64,000 bases of DNA from Rugalucina vietnamica (taxonomy: Eukaryota > Mollusca > Bivalvia > Lucinida > Lucinidae): NCBI GenBank assembly GCA_964017185.1, contig OZ024876.1, positions 1,052,001 through 1,116,000 of the forward strand, in the 5' to 3' direction. The notes beneath the pieces are model-generated. The model had not been told where the DNA came from. It was given only the letters and a program-made list of their open reading frames with translations, and made no database searches. Position numbers and translations under genes: made by a program. Below are positions 9,501-18,712 of the stretch, piece by piece (the stretch's first letter is position 1; each line of letters opens with the position of its first letter).

Positions 9501-11360
9501 CAGTTGCTACTGCAACCCCATTTCATATAAAATACACATTCTAACACACCTCGCCTATATAGCCAATGGTAAAAAACGTGTTATATTGTGCAACAATTTC
9601 ACTGGGCGAATAAGCGTGACGTTACTTTGCGGCATTTGTGACGTCAGCTATCCCACAAAGCAGCGTTAGACGGTGAAACGTCGTTTTAGCGCACAACAAA
9701 CGTAATAAGTGTGTATAAATACCAGCATTACAGTCAAATATTTGGCGGGATATCTGCAATGCAATGGCGGAAAGCTGAATGATATCGACGGTTTCAGCAA
9801 CATTTATTCCGTTTATTGTGTGTTAGAATCGAAAGAGGTCAGCTCAAGTGCGTGAATTGTTGAGTAATAATTCACTGTTTGTTGGTCAGTTGTTAGAAGA
9901 TAAATCACTCGCGCTACGCTCTCGTGATTTGATCTTCTTTACAACTGACCTCCAAACAGTGAATTATTACTCAACAATTCACTGCTAGAGCTGATCTATT
10001 TCTTAAATATCAGATACAACAACCCATCTGATAAAATACAAAATTTTAAGCTTCTAGCTTTCTGCTTTGGCTGTTTGTGTTGGAGCCGGTTGGAAACCCT
10101 GAAGACCGCTTTTCACATGTCGAAGCTCATTTCAATAAGAAAACCTTTCATCAGGGTGTCCATCTGAGAGCAAAAGAAATCAGGAAAGCCCCATGTGACA
10201 ATGCTTTTTGCTAAATGCCAAATGGTAGGTACAGCTTTGTAAGTTGATCATCTTCTTTTCAGTACAAGAGAACATAGTAAAGCAGAGAGAGGCAGAACTT
10301 GAGCGACAAGAACTGCTCAGAACGATCGAGGAGAATCGACGTATCGAGGAGGAGAAAGCTCGGAAATATTGGGAGAAACAACACAACTACCAGAGCGACC
10401 TGGTCGGACAGATAGAGTATAACCAGAGAAATAGACAGGAACAGTTTGAAAGAGAAGAACAGGAATACATTAAAGGTAAAACTGGGGTATTGCTCGTTAG
10501 AACCGCTTCACTAAGGTGGTTCTAACGTGTACCCACAATCTATGTTTTGAGCAAAATTAAGAAAAATATCAAAATTTTTCTAGTGAAATATTCAATTTTT
10601 ACCGCTAAAACATTCTCTGTATTTTGCATGGGCAAGTTTTTGTAATGTTGTTTCTTTGGTTTTGTAAAGTTGTTGGACCCATCAGGAATAGCTGCTCACT
10701 TGGCTTACGATAAGTACAAGTATAAGTTCCTAATTGGCAGACAGACAGACAGACATAACTTTATTCACTTAAGCCCAAATTGGGCATACAAGGAAAAGTT
10801 CAAGAATGGTAACAAGGATGGAACGTATAAGAAGTGAATATAGATAGTTTTAATTCGGTGGAGTCCTAGACTCATCCGGGGTGAGGACACGGGTAACCTT
10901 TTCCTGTGAAATTAGCAGTATAAACGGTTTGTTGTCTCTGTCCTGATCTTGCATATATAGACATGTATTAAGCACAAATATTCGACATGTCATTTAACAT
11001 GATTTCTCACAACACAGCTCTATTTAATACGGTCACAATACAATTTCATTGACGGTAAATAACTTTAGGCATGTCACTAGAAAACAAAACAAAAACACTT
11101 TGATATAATTATGAATATTGGCTCCATTTAGTTCCTAATTGGCAATTTAGTTTTTCCCACCTCGGTTTTTGGAGTGGAAATGTCTTTACGATCGCGTTTT
11201 TTCCTGATCATTGCCTACTTGTACCTTTGTTTTTCCCCTAGGTATGCAAGCTGAGAGAGAGTATCAGGAGAGACTAAAGAACTGCCTCGACAATCCAGAG
11301 TACGAGAGAATGCATCCTATGAGGAGAGCCATGCAGCAACGCTCACTCATGGGCCAGTAA
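3518..11360 (+). CDS. CFAP53: Cilia- and flagella-associated protein 53 (8 exons)
   Basis: CFAP53 (CCDC11) is a coiled-coil microtubule inner protein of motile axonemes, also linked to centriolar satellites and needed in vertebrates for left-right patterning. Exons: 3518-3586, 5137-5366, 6117-6290, 6697-7000, 7266-7484, 8861-9077, 10263-10475, 11242-11360. They join in frame to 514 codons plus TAA, the length I recall for human CFAP53. Matches recalled from the family include GPTP near residue 15, IEDRRERLREML (about 93-105), YDQQFRNQCEEL at the exon 3/4 join, KEEEAQLL at the end of exon 4, and the terminal HPMR. The composition is Glu/Arg/Lys/Gln-rich throughout, as expected for a TPH-type (trichohyalin-plectin-homology) coiled coil. 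Start: ATG ATG at 3518/3521; the first is used here. All introns are GT-AG except intron 2 (GC-AG). Introns are full of mobile elements. No other gene lies close enough to suggest shared control. Confidence 0.95.
3834..3861 (-). repeat. 28-bp inverted repeat, right arm
   Basis: Perfect reverse complement of 2677-2704, 1.1 kb away, just downstream of CFAP53 exon 1. Confidence 0.85.
4471..4509. repeat. Poly-G tract
   Basis: 28 consecutive G, then AT, then nine G. It could form G-quadruplexes or be partly a sequencing or assembly length artefact. It lies in intron 1 of CFAP53. Confidence 0.9.
4575..4840. repeat. Diverged short tandem block (ATATGAATGG)
   Basis: ATATGAATGGGTYACTTTTTTC-like units recur about six times (near 4590, 4620, 4650, 4755, 4790, 4820), separated by variable spacers. 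Poly-T runs follow most units. Confidence 0.6.
4860..5071 (-). mobile_element. MITE-A copy, one end degraded
   Basis: Contains the family's inner blocks in minus orientation: AGAGGAATTGTACTATCCG, the hairpin around GATCAGCTTCGCGG, and the terminal CATGCACGGGCTC. The distal terminal repeat is eroded. Confidence 0.8.
5137..5366 (+). CDS. CFAP53: CFAP53 exon 2
   Basis: Codons 24-99 plus two bases of codon 100. Encodes KARPPNRRPPEHL, a charged helix and ends IEDRRE(R). Aligns with the human segment ending NIEERRNK. The donor is AAAG|GCGAGT, a GC donor; the nearby GT at 5371 would put exon 3 out of frame with an early stop. Confidence 0.9.
5367..5372 (+). promoter_or_regulatory. GC-type 5' splice donor of intron 2
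   Basis: AAG|GCGAGT fits the GC-AG donor consensus AG|GCRAGT. It is the only nearby donor that keeps exons 2 and 3 in frame and reproduces the conserved ERLRE join. Confidence 0.8.
5594..5791 (+). mobile_element. MITE-A copy, diverged
   Basis: GTGCCTCATCACGAGAAAAC at the left and GTTTTCGTCTC at the right are diverged terminal repeats, with ATGCAGATCAGCTGTGCAG inside. Flanks show no clear target duplication, so it is an older insertion in intron 2. Confidence 0.75.
5862..6099 (+). mobile_element. MITE-A copy next to the exon 3 acceptor
   Basis: Starts GAGCCACTACATGGG, ends with GGTTTTCTCATGCACATGTTC, and is flanked by AAAT at 5858-5861 and 6100-6103, a 4-bp target duplication. Only 17 nt separate its end from exon 3, so the branch point of intron 2 must lie inside or at the edge of the element. 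One frame reads through the element into exon 3 without a stop. Confidence 0.9.
6117..6290 (+). CDS. CFAP53: CFAP53 exon 3
   Basis: Completes codon 100, then codons 101-157 and two bases of 158. Encodes LREMLAREEQQYLAEMDQ and ends EKYDQQF(R). This is one of the best conserved parts of the family. Acceptor TGTTTCAG, donor CAG|GTGGGT. Confidence 0.95.
6697..7000 (+). CDS. CFAP53: CFAP53 exon 4
   Basis: Codons 158-259. Starts (R)NQCEELRSTL and ends LKEEEAQLL. Includes EEQMYAHLWEQDMLAKAERE, matching the family's EEQMF.KLWEEDRLAKEKRE. Acceptor TTTTGTAG, donor CTG|GTAGGT, phase 0. Confidence 0.95.
7266..7484 (+). CDS. CFAP53: CFAP53 exon 5
   Basis: 73 codons (260-332), starting REQNALRAAEEQRK and ending EAMEQMQRK. 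Coiled-coil composition. Acceptor CTTTTTCTAG, donor AAAG|GTTAGA, phase 0 at both ends. Confidence 0.93.
7818..8140 (+). repeat. Inverted repeat flanking exon 6, left copy
   Basis: Runs from TTCACGCACTAGAGCTGA to ATATAGGCGCGGTGTGTTAGAAT. The reverse complement of 9538-9862 matches along nearly all its length. Carries two TGACGTCA (CRE-like) sites near 8018-8050. Probably a non-autonomous DNA element; family not recognised. Confidence 0.85.
8861..9077 (+). CDS. CFAP53: CFAP53 exon 6
   Basis: Codons 333-404 plus one base. Starts KELREEDRRYRDYLHQQ, includes ARKQLMKDVLITRAQQVQ which matches the family's ARRQLVDEVMCTRKLQVQ. Acceptor TTTCTCCAG, donor AT|GTATGT. Confidence 0.95.
9538..9862 (-). repeat. 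Inverted repeat flanking exon 6, right copy
   Basis: Reverse-orientation copy of 7818-8140, sharing the block ending GTGTTAGAAT, the TGACGTCA core and the AACACGTTTT stretch. Together the copies could pair in pre-mRNA and loop out exon 6. Confidence 0.85.
9851..9983. repeat. Long palindrome in intron 6
   Basis: Arms of about 50 bp, GTGAATTGTTGAGTAATAAT... at left and its complement at right, around a smaller hairpin near TCACTCGCGCTACGCTCTCG. It overlaps the edge of the repeat at 9538-9862. Confidence 0.85.
10036..10130 (+). mobile_element. MITE-A remnant
   Basis: GCTGTTTGTGTTGGAGCCGG followed by GAAACCCTGAAGACCG matches the right third of MITE-A. The left part is missing. Confidence 0.5.
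10263..10475 (+). CDS. CFAP53: CFAP53 exon 7
   Basis: Completes codon 405 then codons 406-475 and one base. Encodes LQENIVKQREAELERQ and ends EREEQEYIK(G). Acceptor TCTTTTCAG; donor AAAG|GTAAAA, which coincides with MITE-B sequence. Confidence 0.95.
10476..10647 (+). mobile_element. MITE-B partial copy at the exon 7 donor
   Basis: From 10476 the sequence GTAAAACTGGGGTAT equals an inner block of MITE-B (compare 38.99 kb and 47.12 kb). It then jumps to GTTAGAACCGC and continues as a right half to GTTTTTGTAATG. The element is internally deleted and its sequence appears to include the splice donor. Confidence 0.75.
10690..11228 (+). mobile_element. Penelope-like 3'-end fragment, split
   Basis: 10690-10738 (AGCTGCTCACTTGGCTTACG) and 11131-11228 (TTTTTCCCACCTCGG to ACTTGTACCTTT) are two parts of the 3' region seen at 57.9 kb and elsewhere. 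They are separated by a later insertion at 10740-11130. The 3' end lies 13 nt before exon 8 of CFAP53. Confidence 0.8.
10740..11130 (-). mobile_element. 5'-truncated LINE 3' end with (GTCT)n tail
   Basis: On the minus strand the insert ends GGGCTTAAGTGAATAAAG, then TTATGTCTGTCTGTC. It is flanked by GTTCCTAATTGGCA at 10726-10739 and 11131-11144, a 14-bp target duplication. Tail and duplication are the mark of target-primed reverse transcription. Clade unknown, CR1/L2-like by tail style. Confidence 0.8.
11242..11360 (+). CDS. CFAP53: CFAP53 exon 8 (terminal)
   Basis: Completes codon 476, then codons 477-514 and TAA. Encodes GMQAEREYQERLKNCLDN and ends MHPMRRAMQQRSLMGQ; HPMR is the conserved C-terminal motif. 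Acceptor TTTTTCCCCTAG. Confidence 0.95.
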
Positions 11361-11424
11361 ACTGAATAAGGCCAAGGTGTCAAGGACTTCTGTGATATTA
11401 ATGAGCCAATAATGTGACAAATTC

Positions 11425-11430
11425 AATAAA
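11425..11430 (+). terminator. Polyadenylation signal of CFAP53
   Basis: AATAAA 65 bp after the stop codon. A MITE-A copy begins 42 bp further on, so the 3' UTR is short. Confidence 0.7.
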
Positions 11431-11471
11431 ATGACCTTTGCAGCTAGCAAGAGACTCAGATCAAGCTAAAT

Positions 11472-11698
11472 GAGTGGCATCATGAGAAACCGGATTTTTG
11501 CCTTGATGTGGAAACAAAAGCGCAGATCAGCTGTGCAGTTACTGCACAGCTGATCAGCACCTTTGTTTTCGCTACTCGGATAGTACAATTCCTCTTCTTC
11601 CTAAATACCATATTTCAAGCTTCTAGCCATCTTCTGTAGCTGCACAGACTTGTTTTTGTCAGACCTGTTCGGAAACCACTTGTTTCATGACGCGGCTC
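11472..11698 (+). mobile_element. MITE-A copy
   Basis: GAGTGGCATCATGAG to CATGACGCGGCTC with AAAT on both sides (11468-11471, 11699-11702). Palindrome around CAGTTACTGCACAGCTGATC. Confidence 0.9.
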
Positions 11699-11702
11699 AA
11701 AT

Positions 11703-12168
11703 GATCCCATCTTGGTGTTTTGGCGAGAATTTGACTTGTGCCGGTCCCTGTATATTGCTTGTTGGCTTTTCATTACCACAGTCTGATCAGAGTTTTGTTT
11801 GTTGCTCATCTAAGAGATGACAATCTAATTACAGTAGCATTACTGATAAGAGGGCTGATTTGAGTCTTGTCTAGCTGCACTGGCCATTTTGTAGGATTTG
11901 TCATGTTGTGGCTGCATTGTTCTGATGGACAAAAAATTAACTTTATTAGAGATTAGAATTACAGCGTACTGAAAGATTTCCCAAAGTTGAAGCATGCCTG
12001 TTTGAAAAAATAAAAATTCTATGCGTACAAATATGAAAGACAAAAAATTGAAAATTATTTTGTATTCAAAATTATAGTACAATTATACAAAATCTCAAGT
12101 TTTGAAGTTTTTATTGTTAAGTTTTCCTGTATTTTATTAACTAGAAATAGGTGCGTACTTACAAAGAT
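11703..12168. other. Unassigned AT-rich sequence
   Basis: No gene, repeat family or regulatory element recognised. Confidence 0.5.
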
Positions 12169-12172
12169 ATTT

Positions 12173-12406
12173 GAGCCGCCGCATGGGAAAACCAACAATC
12201 TGCATAGGCAAAAACAAAGGAGCAGATCAGCTTCGCAGTAATTGCAAAGCTGATCAGTGCCATTGTTTTGGCTACACGGATAGTACAATTCCTCTACTTT
12301 CTAATTCCAAACTTTCCAGCCTCTAACCATCTTCTGTGACTGTACAGCCCAGTTTGTGTCAGATCTGGTTGGTACCAACATTGTTGGTTTTCTCATGCAC
12401 AGGCTC
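12173..12406 (+). mobile_element. MITE-A copy
   Basis: GAGCCGCCGCATGGG to TCTCATGCACAGGCTC, flanked by ATTT (12169-12172 and 12407-12410). Confidence 0.92.
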
Positions 12407-12544
12407 ATTTTATCATTTTTAATGGAATAAAATACTTCAAGAATGATTCTGTTACTTGGTTTCCACACAATTCATTCAAAATTAATAATTTAAAACTGAT
12501 ATTTCACACACCAAATTGTGCATTGAATCACATCCATTGTACAT

Positions 12545-14710
12545 TTTTAGCTCACCTGAGCCGAAGGCTCACAAGGTGAGCTTATAGGATGGCCATGATC
12601 CGGCGTCCGTCCGTCCGTCGTCCGTCGTCCGTCCGTCGTCCGTCGTCCGTCGTCCACAATTTCAAAGATCTTCTTCTCTGAAACCGCTTGGCCAATCAAA
12701 GTGAAATTTTATGTGGAGCATCCATGGGTAGGGGGAACTGAAGTTTGATCGCGAGATCCGGGTCACATGACCAAGATGGCTGCCACGCCCATATATGGTA
12801 AAAACCCTTCAAAAATCTTCTTCTCCAGAACCGGTGGGCCGATTTCCACGAAACTTGGTATGTAGCATCGGGGACTTCAACCAATCATAGTTTGATAAAA
12901 TGATGACCCTTGGATGACCTTGACCTATTTAACGGCAAGGTCAAATTTGGAAACATAGGCTTTTACATGGGAAAAAGTGAAAACTATGGATTTTTTGAAA
13001 ACTATTGCAGCCTGAGGCCTGAAAAGTGGTAGATGCAAACAACTAATGGAGTAGATGAAGGTATGTGATTAATTTAGGTCAAGGTCATCTCTTGACCTTG
13101 GCCAGTCTGTCGTCCATTCACACTTTTCAAAGATCTTCTTCTCTGAAACTGTTGGGCCAATCAAAGTGAAATTTTATGTGGAGCATCCATGGGTAGGGGA
13201 GATGAAAGTTTGATCGCGAAATCCAGGTCACATGACCAAGATGGCTGCCACGCCCATATATTGTAAAAACCACTCAAAAATCTTCTTCTCCAGAACCGGC
13301 AGGCCGATTTTCATGAAACTTGGTATGTAGCATATTGGACTACAGCCCATCATAGTTTGATAAAATGATGACCCTAGCATGACCTTGACCTAATTTACGG
13401 CAAGGTCAATTTTGGAAACATAGGCTTTTACATGGGAAAAGTGAAAATTATGGATTTTTTGAAAACTATTGCAGCCTGAGGCCTGAAAAGTGATAGATGC
13501 AAAACAACTAATGAAAGTATGTGATTAATTTTTAGGTCAAGGTCATTTCTTGACCTTGACCAGTCTGTCGTCCATACACACTTTTCAAAGATCTTCTTCT
13601 CTGAAACTGCATGGCAAATCAAACTGAAATTTTATGTGGAGCATCCATGGGTAGAGATAATGAAAGTTTGATTGCGAAATCCAGGTCACATGACCAAGAT
13701 GGCCGCCACGCCCATATATGGTAAAAACCTCTCAAAAATCTTCTTCTCCAGAACCGGCAGGCCGATTTTCATGAAACTTCGTATGTATAATTTGGGACTC
13801 CAGACCATCATAGTTTGATAAAATGATGACCCTAGGATGACCTTGACAATATTTTACGGCAAGGTCAATTTTGGGAACATAGGCTTTTACATGGGAAAAA
13901 GTGAAAACTATGGATTTTTTGAAAACTATTGCAGCCTGATGCTTTAAAAGTGGTAGATGCAAACAACTAATGGAGTAGATGAAGGTATGTGATTAATTTA
14001 GGTCAAGGTCATCTCTTGACCTTGGCCAGTCTGTCGTCCATACACACTGTTCAAAGATCTTCTTCTCTGAAACTGCTGGGCCAATCAAAGTGCAATTTTA
14101 TGTGGAGCATCCATGGGTAGGGGAGACGAAAGTTTGATCGCGAAATCCAGGTCACGTTACCAAGATGGCCGCCACGCCCATATATGGTAAAAAACACTCA
14201 AAAATTTTCTTCACAAGAACCGGCAGGCCAATTTTCGCGAAACTTGGTATGTAGCATTTGGGACTACAGCCCATCATAGTTTGATCAAATGATGACCATA
14301 GGATGACCTTGACCTGTTTTACGGCAAGGTCAATTTTGGAAACATAGGCTTTTACATGGGAAAAGGCGAAAACAATGGATATTTTGGAAACTGTTGCAGT
14401 CTGAGACCTGGAAGTTGCTAGATGCAGACAACCAATGGAGTCAATTAAGGTAAGTAATTAATGAAGGCCAAGGTCATTTCTTGACCTTGACCCAAAGTCA
14501 TTTAAATATCAAAATTAAAATTATGGTTTTCTCATAAATCACTGGGTTTGGAAACTATTGCAGCCTGAGACCTGAAACTTTGCAGATGCAGACAACTTAT
14601 GAATTCAATAAAGGTGTGTGAGTATTCAAGGTCAAGGTCATTTCATGATGACTTAATACTCCAGGATCAGGCTTCAGGTGAGCGTTCTCAGGACCAATGG
14701 TCCTCTGGTT
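12545..14710 (+). mobile_element. Helentron-like non-autonomous element with tandem core
   Basis: Begins TTTTAGCTCACCTGAG; the hairpin GAGCCGAAGGCTC follows (12558-12570). A CCGTCGTCCGTC-rich simple repeat spans 12603-12657. About four tandem ~463-bp units follow (12660-14490) with a partial fifth. The right end has the inverted TCAGGTGAGC (14674-14683), the hairpin AGGACCAATGGTCCT (14690-14704), then CTGGTT. Sub-terminal inverted repeats, a 3' hairpin, a CTRR-like end and internal tandem repeats are Helentron/HINE features. Superfamily assignment is inference. Confidence 0.7.
12660..14490 (+). repeat. ~463-bp tandem repeat, four units
   Basis: TTCAAAGATCTTCTTCTCTG recurs near 12661, 13125, 13583 and 14049 (spacing 458-466). 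Each unit contains GGTCACATGACCAAGATGG (or GGTCACGTTACC), ACCTTGACC blocks and TTTTACATGGGAAAA. Confidence 0.9.
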
Positions 14711-14726
14711 ACCTATTCTCATAATT

Positions 14727-14960
14727 AGGGAGTGACCATTTGATTTTTATTGGAGGTGGGGGGGGGGGGTGCGGAGTTCGAGCCTGGATATTTTTTTCAT
14801 TTGCGATGCAATTCTGCTTTTTTATTTGTATACAATACATACAATGGAATTTACCCTGTCCTAGATTTTTTAGCAAAATTTGGTCCTGGATTTTTTTTTT
14901 TTTTTCAAAAATTCTTCCAGCTTTCTACCCCCATAAAAATCAAATGGTAACTCCCTATAG
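14727..14960. mobile_element. MITE with GGGAGT termini
   Basis: Left GGGAGTGACCATTTGATTTT and right inverted AAAATCAAATGGTAACTCCC, with TA on both sides. The inside has G12 and T14 runs. TA duplication suggests a Tc1/mariner-type relative; this is inference. Confidence 0.75.
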
Positions 14961-15294
14961 CAGAATAAGCTGGTAGATCATGAAATTATATCTTTTTAAA
15001 GAATGCTACCCTCTATGATGGTACTTGTGATAGGTTGATACTGGAGTTTAATTGCTATAGTGTACATGTGAATTTGTTCTTGGTTATTTATGTATCTTCA
15101 TGTCTAGATGGACTTTGACCCATTGTTAGAGTTGTATGAGTCAATATTGAGTGCTGATCTGCATGCTTGTTTAACCATGTTGATGGTAATTTCATTTATG
15201 TTTTGCTAAGAGGTCAAAATTATTCATTCAGAAGGTTTTGCTCATGTTGTCATTGTATATGAAGCTTGGGGTATTTATAAAGTTAATTTGAAAT
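14961..15294. other. Unassigned AT-rich sequence
   Basis: Nothing recognised. Confidence 0.5.
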
Positions 15295-15511
15295 AAGCCG
15301 TCGCACAAGAAAATAAACATTCTTCATATGTGAAAATAAAGGTGCAGATCAGCTGTGCTGTAACTGCACAAATGATCAGCACCCTTGTTTTTGCTACACA
15401 GATAGTACCATTCCTCTTCTTTGCTTTAGCCTGCTTCTGAGACTGTATTGAGGCCGTTTTGTGTCAGACCTGGTTGGAAGCTCAAATTATCGTTTTTCCC
15501 ATGGAAGGCTC
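15295..15511 (+). mobile_element. MITE-A copy, diverged
   Basis: AAGCCGTCGCACAAG start, palindrome around GTGCAGATCAGCTGTGC, ATAGTACCATTCCTCTTC and a final CCCATGGAAGGCTC. No clear duplication. Confidence 0.85.
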
Positions 15512-15989
15512 CAGTGGCCACAAGTACAAGACTTTTGTCTATTATGTAACTACTAAACTGTTACGAATACATGTACCTCTATTTAAAGACATTCTTTCAG
15601 CAGAAAATCTTCCCTGTCATTGTCCATCGTCTTTGTCTGCAAAGCACTGATTAAAACTGCACAAATGAATTTGTATTTTTCCTTTATGTAATATAAAACT
15701 GAAATTATTCCATCTTAAAACTAAAATAATTCCATCTTTAGTTTAAACTCTTCAAAAAAAAAACTGCATTTCTTAGCTTTTATGATTGCTGATTCTTTCA
15801 TATCAACACTATGTGATGGTAGATTGTTGTTTATTTTGTTGAAGTCGTAAATATTAATTCCTGGTTTAATACATGTCAGACATAATAGTGGATAAAGGGA
15901 GCAGACCCATATCAGAGTGATAATTGACATTGTTTGCTCCCTTTGCATAATTATACATACATTGTATGTATCTCCTTTCTGCATTATAT
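15512..15989. other. Unassigned sequence between MITEs
   Basis: Nothing recognised; short reading frames only. Confidence 0.4.
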
Positions 15990-16222
15990 GAGCGATGACA
16001 CGAGAAAACTAGTCTTCAGTATTTCCGACCAGGTCTGACACAAACCGGCCTATACACCCACAGAAGAAAGCTAGAATCTTGAAATTGGGTAGAAGTGAAA
16101 GAGGAATTATACTATCCATGTAGTGAAAACAAAGGTACAGATCAGCTGTGCAGTTACTGCAAAGTTGATCTGTACTGTCCTTTTGGTGTAGGTAAAAATC
16201 TGGTTTTCTCATGGCATTTCTC
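15990..16222 (-). mobile_element. MITE-A copy, diverged, reverse orientation
   Basis: GAGCGATGACACGAGAAAAC to TTCTCATGGCATTTCTC with ACCAGGTCTGACACAAACC and GAGGAATTATACTATCC inside. Confidence 0.85.
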
Positions 16223-16588
16223 ATTGTGGTCAAGACTATTGGTCCATGTAATTTGTTATAGAAATGCTTGGCTCATATACACCTGATTTAATTGATTGCA
16301 ATGTAGCAATGCTCCTTAATCAGCCATACATTCGCTTAGCATTATACTTGGACTATAGATGTACATTTAAATCACGAGCTGCATGATACATATAAACTCT
16401 TGACATATTAATCTAACCTAAACAAAAATGCAGAATGTTTAGAGATTTGCTTCTTGCATCCTTAGCCTGAGAAAGAGCTCAGAACCTTCACTAAGAATCC
16501 TCATCATTATGAAAACATGTCCGTGAAATATACAGAGATTTTTTTTTCAGCAATAAAAAAGGAAAATTTCATCAGAGAAATATTATAT

Positions 16589-16822
16589 GAGCCGCCATGT
16601 GGGAAAACCAACAATCTGCATATGCGAAAACAAAGACGCAGCTCAGCTTCGCGGTAACCGCGAAGCTGATCAGCGCCTTTGTTTTCGCTACTCGGATAGT
16701 ACAATTCCTCTTCTACTTAAATTCGAAATTTCAAGCTTCTAGCTCTTTTCTGTGCTTGTACAGGTCGGTTTGTGTCGGACCTGTTCGGAAACCACATTGT
16801 TGGTTTTCCCACGAGGCGGCTC
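16589..16822 (+). mobile_element. MITE-A copy, well preserved
   Basis: GAGCCGCCATGTGGGAAAAC to CCCACGAGGCGGCTC. Long inner palindrome around CGCGGTAACCGCG. TTATAT occurs on both sides with a one-base offset. Confidence 0.9.
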
Positions 16823-16864
16823 GTTATATATGTAATATTTTTGCTCAAAGCATTGACTGCCACA

Positions 16865-17000
16865 GTGAGGTGGTTCTAACGTGTATCCACAATCTATGAT
16901 TTTGAGCAAAAATAAATAAAAAAATTACCCCCTGTAAACCCCATTATCACTATAAATGTGTTAATGGGGGTAAACATTTGACTGACATATTTTCCTGATG
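16865..17000 (+). mobile_element. MITE-B partial copy
   Basis: GAGGTGGTTCTAACGTGTA, then ACAATCTATG, a GGGGTAAAC block and TTTTCCTGATG at the right end. The left half is missing. Confidence 0.7.
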
Positions 17001-18160
17001 GAAGATTTTCCTACACTCACCAAATGCAAATTAAGGCATGTTGCAAACACCTCATATTCTGTGTTTGTTTTAAAATAACATATGGTAACATTTGTATTGT
17101 CCTGATATTTATTACTGCCTTTTATTTGTTTAATATATTGTTTATGTGTACATAACTAAGAAATGACTTTGAAGTCAAAATAATGTTGCTATCAATTTAA
17201 AGTATCAAATATGATAAATAAATGGATTTGATTTTATTACTTCATGTTGTTTCTTCATTTTATAATGGTGTCAACAGCCAACAATATGCAAAGTACAGTA
17301 AGTACAAAAAGAAATGCAAACTTTTGAAAGTCATGTTTGTGGGATCAAAAATGTCGACCGCCTAACCATTTTTATTTAATTAGCTTTGCAACTCTTTAGA
17401 GAAGCCCATGGCAGAGTTTTATCGCAAATAGTGCATGGGCCTTGTTTTGGGGAGAAAAACACTAAAATCAACAATTTTGTCCCCGCAAAATCTTTTTAAT
17501 ACCTGTTTCAGAAAATTTTGATTGGAGCGTGTCTGTCATAACCTAGGCAGCATGAAAATCAAAACAGATTCTGAATTTCTCAAACAATGAGGTTTTACAG
17601 GGTGTTTAACGTTCACTACTTTTGACTGATTGCTTGCCAACTACTTTAGCAGTAAAAAGTGCCATGTAAAGTTTTCATGCTCTAAGCCACAACGTATGAA
17701 TAATAACTAATTTAATGTGCTGTCTGGGTGTATAAAAGTACTTTTATTTTAAATTCCATTTTATTTCTATTATTTAAACATTTGAGTTTGATGTTCTTGA
17801 ACCTGAAACCATTCAATGATTAAGATGAGCTTGAGAGAAACTTGAGCTTTAGTATTCTTGAGATTTTGATTTGACCATTGTTTACATTTGTCATGATGTG
17901 ACCCGTAATGGTGTTTTTATTCATATTCACAATTGCAGTGGAATCTTTGTATGTTTGTTAGATATACGTTCCAAGTTCTCTGATTAAATTCATATCAACA
18001 AGCGCCTCATCTGCCAGGAATCAATGAAAGCTTTTGTATGATTCTGACAAAGATTAATCGGATATCCTCATTTTTTCATTCAGGATAATTCTATTTTGGC
18101 CCCAGTGAAACGCATCATTAGATAAATATGTTCTTTATGATACCAAACGACAATTCACAC
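17001..18160. other. Unassigned AT-rich intergenic sequence
   Basis: No coding exon, RNA gene or repeat family recognised in 1.2 kb. Confidence 0.5.
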
Positions 18161-18167
18161 AAAATCT

Positions 18168-18412
18168 CATCAGGATAACTTGTCCATGTAATGTATACCC
18201 CCTTAAACCCCACTTTTATATAGCAAAACTGGGGTTCACAGGGGTAAACCAGTTTTTGTTATTTTTTGCTCCAAAACATTGATAGAACCATCTTGCCTCA
18301 CAATTTATGTTTTGATCAAAAATATTAAAAAATATCATTTTTTTTCCAATGAAAATGTCAATTTTTACAGCTGAAAAAAATCTTTATATTGCATTGGCAA
18401 GTTTTCGTAATG
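18168..18412 (+). mobile_element. MITE-B copy
   Basis: CATCAGGATAACTTGTCC to GTTTTCGTAATG, flanked by AAAATCT on both sides (18161-18167, 18413-18419). The central GAACCGCC palindrome is largely lost. Confidence 0.85.
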
Positions 18413-18712
18413 AAAATCTGATTTTCCAAGAATACGGCTGCATTACAACCTAAGATTTCTAAGAAGATATTAAATGTTCTTCACGGGACTAAAATGTTAT
18501 CCGGAATTTGATTATTGTTAATTTAGCATCAATGCACCGTCATCAATGCAAATGATTTTTCACCACGCTTAGAGTATAATAACAGCTGATCTGAAATACA
18601 GCTTGTATTTTCTTATATTATACTATGCTCGCTAAATTATCAATACTCTTATAATTGATTATTTTCTTCATGTATCTATAAGAAATACAGTTTCATACAT
18701 TTGACATTTGAC

